Source of the DNA: Cupriavidus pauculus
Lineage (GTDB): Bacteria; Pseudomonadota; Gammaproteobacteria; Burkholderiales; Burkholderiaceae
Direction: 5' to 3'
DNA: 64,000 nucleotides
Assembly (NCBI RefSeq): GCF_022179805.1
Contig: NZ_BPUO01000021.1
Span: 1 to 64,000, forward strand
Below the pieces are notes generated by a model that did not search any database, was not told where the DNA came from, and worked only from the letters and a program-made list of their open reading frames with translations. A program made the translations under genes and the position numbers. Below, in pieces: positions 16,830 through 24,134 of the stretch (positions within the stretch are counted from its first letter, which is position 1; each line of letters starts with the position of its first letter).

Positions 16830-17842
16830 CTCTTGTTCGCCTGGACGTCCTGGAACAAACGGCTACGGCTGCCTTGCGCCGGGCTGGTGCAAGCGAGGCA
16901 CAAGCCTCGGCCACGGCCTCCGCGCTGGTACGGGCCGATGCAGTGGGGCTGCCATCGCACGGCGTCTCACGGGTTCCCATGTACGTGGCTCACCTGCGTC
17001 ATGACAGGGTCGATGGTAATGCCGAGCCCACTGCCAGTGGCCGGCGTGCCAGCTCGCTGCTGGTCGATGCAGGCTGCGGCTTTGCCTTTGCCGCATGCGA
17101 CCTCGCGGTGAAAGAGGCGATTGCGTGTGCCCGTGTGACCGGCGTCGGCGTTGCGGCCGTCACCAACAGCCATCACTTTGGCGCTGCGGCATTGCCGCTT
17201 GAGGCGGTTGCGGAAGCGGGCATGGTGGGAATTGCGATGGGCAACTCTCCGGCGGCGATGCCTGCCTGGGGCGGCAAGCGACCGCTTTTCGGCACCAATC
17301 CGATCGCCGCGGTGTTTCCGCGGCGCGGCAAGCCACCTGTCGTCATCGACTTGTCGTTGTCCGAGGTGGCGCGCGGCAAGATCATGGTTGCTGCAAGGCA
17401 AGACAGGCCGATTCCGCTGGGCTGGGCACTGGATGAAGCGGGCCAGCCAACCACGGATGCCAAGGCAGCGCTGCGCGGCTCCATGTTGCCAGCAGGCGGC
17501 GTCAAGGGCGCGATGTTGGCGCTCATGGTCGAGCTGCTGGTGACATCGCTGGCCGGTGCGCAGTTTGGCGCGGAAGCCGATTCATTCTTCGATGACGGAG
17601 GGAATCGTCCGCGCATTGGCCAGTTGTTCCTGGTGCTTGATCCAGGGGCATTCGCAGGGAGCGCGGCCTACGCGGAGCGTGTAGAAGCCCTGCTCGGCGC
17701 CATGCTGGACGACGAAGGCGCGCGCGTGCCAGGCGAGCGGCGGCATCGTGCCCGAACGGAAGCCGCGGAACGCGGGTTGGAAGTACCAGATGCGTTGTGG
17801 AGCGAACTTCGCACCTTGGCAGGAGAGTCCATCGAAGCTTGA
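16826..17842 (+). CDS. comC: Ldh/malate-dehydrogenase-type (ComC) oxidoreductase, probable (R)-sulfolactate dehydrogenase
   Basis: A 338-residue member of the Ldh_2 (type II malate/lactate dehydrogenase) family, which binds NAD(P) without a Rossmann fold. Diagnostic segments are ADAVGLPSHGVSRVPMYV, VTNSHHFGAAALPLEAVAEAG, GNSPAAMPAWGGKRPLFGTNPIA and GGVKGAMLALMVELL. ComC reduces sulfopyruvate to (R)-sulfolactate. With SlcC it would form a two-enzyme racemase feeding SuyAB. Last gene of the coupled suyA-suyB-slcC-comC operon; a 69-bp gap with a short inverted repeat (AGCCTG/CAGGCT) separates it from the receptor gene. Confidence 0.85.
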   Translation: MTLVRLDVLEQTATAALRRAGASEAQASATASALVRADAVGLPSHGVSRVPMYVAHLRHDRVDGNAEPTASGRRASSLLVDAGCGFAFAACDLAVKEAIACARVTGVGVAAVTNSHHFGAAALPLEAVAEAGMVGIAMGNSPAAMPAWGGKRPLFGTNPIAAVFPRRGKPPVVIDLSLSEVARGKIMVAARQDRPIPLGWALDEAGQPTTDAKAALRGSMLPAGGVKGAMLALMVELLVTSLAGAQFGAEADSFFDDGGNRPRIGQLFLVLDPGAFAGSAAYAERVEALLGAMLDDEGARVPGERRHRARTEAAERGLEVPDALWSELRTLAGESIEA

Positions 17843-17911
17843 CGTAATCACTCATCCGTACAGCGGCTAGCCTGCGCAAAGACAGGCTGACGACCACAAA
17901 GGAGACAAACC

Positions 17912-18925
17912 ATGCATCGACGCTTTAACCTTGGTGCGCGCAGAAGCATTTGCTGTGCGTTCGCGATGTTGGCAGTGATCACTACCCTGGCGGGGCCCCG
18001 ATCCGTGGCCGCGGCACCGCAGGATGGCGTGGCAAATTATCCGGACAAGCCGATTCGGTATGTGGTGCCGTTTGCCGCGGGCGGACTGACGGACCTCATG
18101 GCGCGTACGGTTGCCCAGCAACTGAGTGAGGAGTGGAAGAAGCCGATCGTCGTCGACAACAAGCCAGGTGGGAATGCCAATATCGGCGCGGACCAGGTCG
18201 CCAAGGCGCCTGCGGACGGTTACACGTGGCTGGCGGTGACGCTGACGCACGCGTCGAATGTGACGTTGTTCCCCTCGCTGCCGTTCAGCATGCAGAAGGA
18301 TCTGCTGCCGGTCGTCCGGGTGGCGTCGTCGCCCATGGTGGTAGTGGTGCCCGTCAACTCTCCGATCAAATCCCTGAAGGAACTTGCGGGGGCTGCGCAG
18401 AAATCGACGTTGAATGCCGGATCCAGTGGCAATGGCACGCCGCCGCACCTGACGCTGGCGCTGTTCGAGAGCCAGGCCAAGGCCAACATGACACATGTGC
18501 CCTACAAGGGCGGGGCGCCATCGATGACGGATCTCATTGGTGGACAGATCGACGTGGTGTTTTCCAACTTTCCCGAGTCGCTGGCGTACGTAAAGGCAGG
18601 CAAGCTGCGCGCGTTGGCAGTCACTACGCGCGAGCGCCACCCATTGCTCCCGGACGTGCCGACCGTCGCCGAGGCGGGATATCCGGACCTGATCGTTGAA
18701 AACTGGACTGGCCTGATGGTGCCGGCTGGTACGCCGCGCCCCATCGTGGAGAAGATATCGGCGTCCGTCGCGCGAATGCTGGGATCCGACTCGGTGCGTC
18801 AGCGCATCGCGGCCGCCGGATTCACGCCGGCTCCGCAGAGCGGACCGCCTTTTGCCGAGTACTTCGGTACCGAGGTGACGCGATGGGCAAAGGTCATTGA
18901 AGAGAAGCGCATCCGGGTGGAATGA
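17912..18925 (+). CDS. Tripartite tricarboxylate transporter (TctC/Bug family) periplasmic receptor
   Basis: A 337-residue exported binding protein. The signal peptide spans about residues 1-36 and the mature start ANYPDKPIRYVVPFAAGGLTDLMARTVAQQLSEEW is the Bug signature. VDNKPGGNANIGADQVAKAPADGYTW and VPYKGGAPSMTDLIGGQIDVVF follow. An AAAGGAG site lies 8 bp before the ATG. Bug proteins bind carboxylates; located directly after suyAB-slcC-comC this one probably binds sulfolactate, like the receptor of the TTT-type SlcHFG system. No TctA or TctB membrane gene is in the window, so the permease must be shared or encoded elsewhere. Confidence 0.92.
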   Translation: MHRRFNLGARRSICCAFAMLAVITTLAGPRSVAAAPQDGVANYPDKPIRYVVPFAAGGLTDLMARTVAQQLSEEWKKPIVVDNKPGGNANIGADQVAKAPADGYTWLAVTLTHASNVTLFPSLPFSMQKDLLPVVRVASSPMVVVVPVNSPIKSLKELAGAAQKSTLNAGSSGNGTPPHLTLALFESQAKANMTHVPYKGGAPSMTDLIGGQIDVVFSNFPESLAYVKAGKLRALAVTTRERHPLLPDVPTVAEAGYPDLIVENWTGLMVPAGTPRPIVEKISASVARMLGSDSVRQRIAAAGFTPAPQSGPPFAEYFGTEVTRWAKVIEEKRIRVE

Positions 18926-19081
18926 CATCGAGTACCGGGTGCTGATTATTACTGGAGTGCGCGGATGCGCGCTTCAGTGACCCGTATGTTGGGGCCGCGC
19001 GGCAACTTCAGTATCATGCAGGTTATCTATCTGAATTGCGCCCGTATTGGCTTGGCAGTCGCATAACTTGAGGATTTCGAC

Positions 19082-19822
19082 GTGGGTTCCAGATTCGACG
19101 CGAGCGCTTCCATTGGCGGCGTTCTCTACAAGGATGTGAAGCGTGCCCTTCTGGCCGCGCTCTCGGAAGGCGAGTGGAAGCCGGCCGAGGCGATTCCGTC
19201 CGAGCGCAGGCTGATCGAACGGTTCGGCGTTTCCGTCGGGACACTGCGCAAAGCGATCGACGAGCTGGTTGCGGAGAACATCCTGATTCGCCACCAGGGC
19301 CGGGGCACGTACGTGGCAACGCATCGGATGGAAGACCACTTCTTCCGGTTCTTCCGTGTCGTGCGCCAGGATGGACATCGGGACTATCCGACCGTTCGTC
19401 TCGCAAAATTCCGCCGTGCCAAGGCAGACAAGTCTGAAGCAACTGCCCTGGGATTGTCGCCCGGCGATGCCGTTTTCAAGTTCTCCAACGTACTTTCGCT
19501 GGAGAACACCCCCGTCATGATCGATGACATTGCAGTACCGGTCGGAAGATTTCCGACGCTGACCGAGGCGCGACTTCGCGAGCGCCCGAATACGCTCTAC
19601 AACTTCTACCAGGACGATTTCGGCATCAACATCATTCGTACCGACGAGAGGCTCCGCGCGACGCTGGCGAACAAGGAGGATGCCGAATTGATGGGAGTCG
19701 CCGAGGGAGATGCGTTGCTGCAAATCTTGCGCGTGGCGTATTCGTATCACGATGAGCGTATCGAGTATCGGGTTTCGAAACTCAACACGACTCATCACGA
19801 ATTCACGTTCGCGCAGCCTTAG
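19082..19822 (+). CDS. GntR family regulator with UTRA domain
   Basis: A 246-residue regulator. The N-terminal winged helix (LYKDVKRALLAALSEGEWKPAEAIPSERRLIERFGVSVGTLRKAIDELVAENILIRHQGRGTYV, residues 15-78) is typical of the HutC subfamily. The C-terminal UTRA ligand domain (residues about 90-240) ends in ILRVAYSYHDERIEYRVSKLNT. GTG start at 19082. It follows the sulfolactate genes and is convergent with the mmsA-like gene. It is the natural candidate regulator of the suy operon (a SuyR-like role), sensing sulfolactate or a relative, but no direct evidence is visible. Confidence 0.9.
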   Translation: MGSRFDASASIGGVLYKDVKRALLAALSEGEWKPAEAIPSERRLIERFGVSVGTLRKAIDELVAENILIRHQGRGTYVATHRMEDHFFRFFRVVRQDGHRDYPTVRLAKFRRAKADKSEATALGLSPGDAVFKFSNVLSLENTPVMIDDIAVPVGRFPTLTEARLRERPNTLYNFYQDDFGINIIRTDERLRATLANKEDAELMGVAEGDALLQILRVAYSYHDERIEYRVSKLNTTHHEFTFAQP

Positions 19823-19871
19823 CAAGAGCGGGGCGGGAAGCCACCGGACAGCGGCGGCCTTATCCGTAGTT

Positions 19872-21386
19872 TTACTTTGCAGTCGGCATGGCGAATTCCG
19901 CGCCGCGTGCCGTGTCGTTCGGCCACCGTTGCATGATGCTCTTCTGGCGGGTGTAGAACCTCACGCCTTCTTCGCCGTATGCGTGCATGTCCCCGAACAA
20001 CGAGCGCTTCCAGCCACCAAAGCCGTGCCACGCCATCGGAACAGGAATGGGCACGTTGATACCGACCATGCCCACTTCGATGCGGCGGCCAAACTCGCGG
20101 GCGACCTGGCCATCACGCGTATAGCATGCGACGCCGTTGCCGAATTCGTGTTCGTTGACCAGCTTCACGGCTTCTGCGAAATCATCCACGCGCACGCACG
20201 ACAACACGGGACCGAAGATCTCTTCCTTGTAGATGCGCATCTCGGGCGTGACGTTGTCGAATAGCGTGCCGCCAGTAAAGAAGCCTTGCTCGTGGCCGGG
20301 GACCTTGTAGTTCCGGCCATCGACGACGAGCTTTGCTCCCTCTTCCACCCCGAGCGCAATGTAATTCTCGATGCGTTCGAGCGCTTGCCCCGTAACGACC
20401 GGGCCCATTTCCGCGTCGGCCTCCATGCCGTTCTTGATCACCAGTTCGCGTGCGCGGGCTTCCAGCTTCGGAATGATCTTGTCGGCCACGTCGCCGACGA
20501 GTACGGCTACGGAAATGGCCATGCAGCGCTCGCCCGCGGAACCGTAGGCTGCGCCGATCAGTCCGTCCACGGCCTGGTCGATGTCTGCATCGGGCATCAC
20601 CACCATGTGGTTCTTCGCGCCGCCCAGTGCCTGCACGCGCTTGCCCAGCTTTGCACCCGTTTCGTAGATGTAGTTTGCAATCGGCGTGGAGCCGACGAAG
20701 CTCACAGCCTTGACGTCGTGGTGATGGAGAAGGGCGTCGACGACCGTCTTGTCACCTTGCACGACGTTGAACACGCCGTCGGGCAGTCCGGCTTCCTTGA
20801 GGAGACGGGCCATGAAAAGCGATGCGGACGGGTCGCGCTCGCTCGGCTTGAGGATGAAGCAATTGCCCGTGGCGATCGCAACAGGGAACATCCAGCAAGG
20901 GACCATGCAGGGAAAATTGAACGGCGTGATACCTGCAACCACGCCGAGCGGCTGGCGCAGCGTCCAGTTATCCATGCCGGTCGACACCTGGTCAGTGAAG
21001 TCGCCCTTCAGCAGTTGAGGCACGCCGCAGGCAAATTCGATGATGTCGATGCCACGGCTGACTTCCCCCGCCGCGTCGCTCAGCACCTTGCCGTGCTCGG
21101 CCGTGATGATCGCCGCCAGCTCGTCCTTGTGCTGATTCATCAGTTCCAGAAACTTCAGCATTACGCGCGCCCGCCGAATGGGCGGCGTGTCCGCCCACTT
21201 GGGAAATGCCGCTACCGCCGAGGCCACCGCAGCGTCGACATCTTCCACGGTACCCAGGCGGACCTGGCGTGCTACCGCGCCGGTGGCGGGGTTGAAAACG
21301 GCCTGAGCCCGCTTTCCATTGCCTTCATACGGCTTGCCGGAAAGGAAGTGAATTACCTCGGAGGTGTTGGTGTAGGGCGCAGTCAT
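19872..21386 (-). CDS. mmsA: CoA-acylating methylmalonate-semialdehyde dehydrogenase-like aldehyde dehydrogenase
   Basis: A 504-residue aldehyde dehydrogenase of the ALDH6/MmsA type. The family features are [31 protein letters not shown], the modified glutamate region [15 protein letters not shown], and the cysteine segment [17 protein letters not shown]. The known reaction is oxidative conversion of malonate or methylmalonate semialdehyde to acetyl-CoA or propionyl-CoA. The second of two ATGs (21386) is correctly spaced from GGAG. It is divergent from a LysR gene and sits beside the sulfolactate operon. A role on sulfolactaldehyde is conceivable but the residues point to a normal MmsA. Confidence 0.88.
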   Translation of the reverse strand: MTAPYTNTSEVIHFLSGKPYEGNGKRAQAVFNPATGAVARQVRLGTVEDVDAAVASAVAAFPKWADTPPIRRARVMLKFLELMNQHKDELAAIITAEHGKVLSDAAGEVSRGIDIIEFACGVPQLLKGDFTDQVSTGMDNWTLRQPLGVVAGITPFNFPCMVPCWMFPVAIATGNCFILKPSERDPSASLFMARLLKEAGLPDGVFNVVQGDKTVVDALLHHHDVKAVSFVGSTPIANYIYETGAKLGKRVQALGGAKNHMVVMPDADIDQAVDGLIGAAYGSAGERCMAISVAVLVGDVADKIIPKLEARARELVIKNGMEADAEMGPVVTGQALERIENYIALGVEEGAKLVVDGRNYKVPGHEQGFFTGGTLFDNVTPEMRIYKEEIFGPVLSCVRVDDFAEAVKLVNEHEFGNGVACYTRDGQVAREFGRRIEVGMVGINVPIPVPMAWHGFGGWKRSLFGDMHAYGEEGVRFYTRQKSIMQRWPNDTARGAEFAMPTAK

Positions 21387-21571
21387 GGGCATCTCCTGTC
21401 AGTACTGAGCGGGAGGAATCGTCCTCCGCGTTATGGATGCATGCAGTGTAAGAACCGGGTGGGGCCCACGGTAGCCCCGCAGCGCCGAACTCACTGTTCA
21501 GGAAATTTATATGGTGGCATGCTATAGATACGGAATATCCCAGATATTTGTGACGATTAAGGAGCGTGCCG

Positions 21572-22537
21572 ATGCGCAAGGAGAATGTGGAAGAGCTTTG
21601 GGAACACCTGCATTGGCTCGTTGTTCTGCAGCAGCAAGGCAGTTTCAGCAAGGCCGCCGCACGTCTTGGTGTCAGCAAGGCATCCATGAGCCAGCACATC
21701 ACCGACCTCGAGAAGGCCGCCGGCATCGCGCTGGTGCAAAGGACCACGCGCAGCGCGAGCCTGACGGACGCCGGTCGGCAACTGGTCGAGTCGATGCGTG
21801 GCGCATTCGAGCAGATCGCAACGGGCTACGCCAACGTTCGAGACCTGGCAGGCGCGCCGAGGGGATTTCTGCGCGTAACGGCTCCCGTGGCATTTGCCAG
21901 GCAACAACTGGTTCCTCGTCTTCCCGAATTCCTGCGGCAGTATCCACAGATCCAGTTGGAACTGGACATGTCGGATCGCCTGCGGCCGCTGGCGCAAGAG
22001 GGCTTCGACATCGCTGTCAGGCATACATCTGCGCCGCCGGAAACCCATGTGGCATGGACGCTGTCGTCGACCCGCGCCATTCTCGTAGCGAGCCGGGCGT
22101 ACCTGCGTAACCGGGGCTCCCCCGAAACGCCGCAAGCCTTGGCCGACCACGCCTGTCTGCACTATCCGAGGCGGCAAGGGGCGGCAACCTGGACGTTCGT
22201 GCCTTCGGTGGCGAGTCCTGGGTCGAAGCATGCCGATCCGGTGACTGTTCCGGTCGCCGGGCCTCTGACTGTGAACAATAGCGAAGCATTGCGTGATGCA
22301 GCGATCGATGGCGTAGGCATTGCACTGCTGCCGGACTTCAGCGCGCAGTCCGCACTTGAGACCGGCCGCCTGGTCGAGGTCTTGCCGCAATGGCGATCGA
22401 CCGGTGCCTTTGGCGACTGGCTCTATGCGATTCGCCCGTACTCGGCCCATGCCTCACGGGTGTCGCAGGTATTTGTGGACTACCTGCGGGAGATCTTTTC
22501 GGAAGGTTTTACGTCGACGCCGCCCACCCTGATTTGA
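21572..22537 (+). CDS. LysR family transcriptional regulator
   Basis: A 321-residue regulator. The N-terminal helix-turn-helix reads HWLVVLQQQGSFSKAAARLGVSKASMSQHITDLEKAAGIALVQRTTRSASLTDAG (about residues 14-68), and a periplasmic-binding-like effector domain follows (GFLRVTAPVAFARQQLVPRLPEFLRQYPQIQLELDMSDR). ATG 21572 is preferred over GTG 21566 because of its AAGGAG spacing. It belongs to the CrgA/DsdC-like group common in Burkholderiales. It is divergent from the mmsA-like gene across a 185-bp spacer and is also 179 bp upstream of the frdB-like gene, so it may control either or both. Confidence 0.9.
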   Translation: MRKENVEELWEHLHWLVVLQQQGSFSKAAARLGVSKASMSQHITDLEKAAGIALVQRTTRSASLTDAGRQLVESMRGAFEQIATGYANVRDLAGAPRGFLRVTAPVAFARQQLVPRLPEFLRQYPQIQLELDMSDRLRPLAQEGFDIAVRHTSAPPETHVAWTLSSTRAILVASRAYLRNRGSPETPQALADHACLHYPRRQGAATWTFVPSVASPGSKHADPVTVPVAGPLTVNNSEALRDAAIDGVGIALLPDFSAQSALETGRLVEVLPQWRSTGAFGDWLYAIRPYSAHASRVSQVFVDYLREIFSEGFTSTPPTLI

Positions 22538-22716
22538 CTTGCGCGGAAATAAGTAACGCGTAGGGCATTTTTCGTTCTTTAGTTCAAAAAATATCAAGTT
22601 ATTAATTATTGATTAAGAAATAACGATTACTTAAACTCGTTTCAACACACCACGAAAGACCACGGGCACGCAGTCAGGTTTGCGCGTCCGCGCGTTGAAT
22701 GAAACGGGAGACAGTG
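22538..22716 (+). promoter_or_regulatory. AT-rich promoter region of the dicarboxylate-oxidation operon
   Basis: This 179-bp gap is far richer in A/T than its neighbours, notably 22575-22640. A possible -35 TTGATT (22609-22614) and -10 TAAACT (22632-22637) are 17 bp apart. A GGGAG ribosome site (22706-22710) precedes the ATG at 22717. No terminator hairpin was seen after the LysR gene, so read-through from it is possible. Confidence 0.35.
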
Positions 22717-23451
22717 ATGGAGGCGACAAAGACCGCGCAACGCATGTTGACGGTGCGGATTGCCCGCGGCACCGAGGACGGAAATTTCGCGACGTATAAG
22801 GTGCCGTGGCGCGAGAACCAGACTGTGCTCGATGTGGTAACCGAGGTGCAGCGTCGCATTGATCCGACGTTGTCCTATCGATTCGCTTGCCGTGTGGGTG
22901 TGTGCGGATCCTGCGCGATGACGGTGAACGGCAAGCCGCGTTGGACATGCCGCACCCACGTCAGTCGCGTCGAGGAGGATGGCGTGATCGTCATCGAGCC
23001 GATGCGCAACATGCCACGCATCAAGGACCTCGTGGTCGACATGTCGGAGTTCTTCGACAAATGGAAGAAGGCGGGTAACACGTTCGTTGGCACTGCCACG
23101 CGTCACGACCCGCCCGCCGCGGTCTCTCCGAACAGCAAGAAGCGGAAGATGGCCGATGCCGCCATCGAGTGCATCAACTGTGGCGTCTGCTATGCCTCGT
23201 GCGACGTGGTGGCATGGGACAAGGAATACCTTGGTCCTGCCGCGCTGAATCGTGCATGGACGCTCTACAACGACGAACGTCACGCCGATCCGAAGGATGT
23301 CCTGAAGAAGGCAACCTCGGGCAGTGGCTGCAATTCCTGTCACACGCAGGGCAACTGCATGACGCACTGCCCGGTCAGCCTGAGCCCGACGGGAAGCATC
23401 GCGGGGTTGAAGAAGAATGCCCTGATTCAGTTCCTCAAGGGAGGTGACTGA
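22717..23451 (+). CDS. Succinate dehydrogenase/fumarate reductase-like iron-sulfur subunit
   Basis: A 244-residue electron-transfer subunit. A plant-ferredoxin-like 2Fe-2S site is formed by C58, C63, C66 and C78 (FACRVGVCGSCAMTVNGKPRWTC). Two further cysteine groups, C152-C155-C158-C162 (CINCGVCYASCD) and C205-C208-C214-C218 (CNSCHTQGNCMTHCP), would hold the remaining clusters. The first group ends CD rather than the usual CP, and the second is longer than in SdhB. It starts the operon FrdB, two anchors, FrdA. The order (B first) and sequence differ from the housekeeping sdhCDAB, so this is an accessory complex. Confidence 0.88.
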   Translation: MEATKTAQRMLTVRIARGTEDGNFATYKVPWRENQTVLDVVTEVQRRIDPTLSYRFACRVGVCGSCAMTVNGKPRWTCRTHVSRVEEDGVIVIEPMRNMPRIKDLVVDMSEFFDKWKKAGNTFVGTATRHDPPAAVSPNSKKRKMADAAIECINCGVCYASCDVVAWDKEYLGPAALNRAWTLYNDERHADPKDVLKKATSGSGCNSCHTQGNCMTHCPVSLSPTGSIAGLKKNALIQFLKGGD

Positions 23452-23453
23452 CC

Positions 23454-23789
23454 ATGGAGCAGCGTCTGTTCGCACTCCAGCGCCTGAGCGCGATGGTCAT
23501 GGCCCCTTTCGTGCTCGTACATCTGGGCGTGATCTTGTACGCGGTGCGAGGTGGGCTGACCGCGGCGGAGATCCTTTCCCGCACGCAAGGCAGCCTTCTC
23601 TGGATCCCGTTCTACTCGCTGTTCGTGATCAGCGTGGCCGTTCACGTGCCCATTGGCCTGCGCAACATCCTGATCGAGTGGGGGCGCTTGAGCAGAAGCA
23701 CCGCATCGATCTGCTGCCTGCTGTTCGGGCTGCTGCTGCTTTCGATGGGCCTGCGCGCCGTGGCCGCGGTTGGAGGACTGGTGTCATGA
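23454..23789 (+). CDS. Membrane anchor subunit of the SDH/FRD-like complex (first)
   Basis: A 111-residue membrane protein with three predicted helices (LSAMVMAPFVLVHLGVILYAV, SLLWIPFYSLFVISVAVHVPIGL and SICCLLFGLLLLSMGLRAVAA). Two conserved-looking histidines (HLGVIL and VHVPIGLRN) are placed where SdhC/D anchors ligate heme b. It starts 2 bp after the iron-sulfur subunit and overlaps the next anchor gene by ATGA. Function as quinone-reactive anchor is inferred from operon position and topology. Confidence 0.8.
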   Translation: MEQRLFALQRLSAMVMAPFVLVHLGVILYAVRGGLTAAEILSRTQGSLLWIPFYSLFVISVAVHVPIGLRNILIEWGRLSRSTASICCLLFGLLLLSMGLRAVAAVGGLVS

Positions 23790-24133
23790 AGTCGCCGAGA
23801 AATCACCGTGCCTACTGGGCGTTTCTTGGGCATCGTCTATCGGGCCTGGCGCTTGGCATCTTCCTGCCAGCTCACTTCTACGTCCTTGGTCTCGCGCTGG
23901 ATCAGCAGGCCCGCATGGACGCCTTCCTGAAGATCGCCGATATGGGCGCAGTCAAGTTTGGCGAATGGGGCCTCGTGCTGCTCCTGTCCATCCACATGTC
24001 GTTTGGCCTTCGGCTGCTGACGCTTGAACTTCTGCCATGGAGTACGACGCGCGACGCGCGCCTGTCGTGGATTAGCTGGGGAGGCGCGCTATCACTGTTC
24101 ATCGGCGTGATCTTTGCCGTGGGGGTAATCTGA
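23786..24133 (+). CDS. Membrane anchor subunit of the SDH/FRD-like complex (second, SdhC-like)
   Basis: A 115-residue membrane protein with three helices. The segment GHRLSGLALGIFLPAHFYVLGLALD carries the HR-(L/I)-(S/T)-G motif of SdhC anchors, and LLLSIHMSFGLRLLTLELLPW adds a second helix with histidine. It overlaps the previous anchor by four bases and is followed one base later by the flavoprotein gene. Together the two anchors would attach the hydrophilic dimer to the inner membrane and pass electrons to or from quinone. Confidence 0.82.
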   Translation: MKSPRNHRAYWAFLGHRLSGLALGIFLPAHFYVLGLALDQQARMDAFLKIADMGAVKFGEWGLVLLLSIHMSFGLRLLTLELLPWSTTRDARLSWISWGGALSLFIGVIFAVGVI

Positions 24134-24134
24134 A

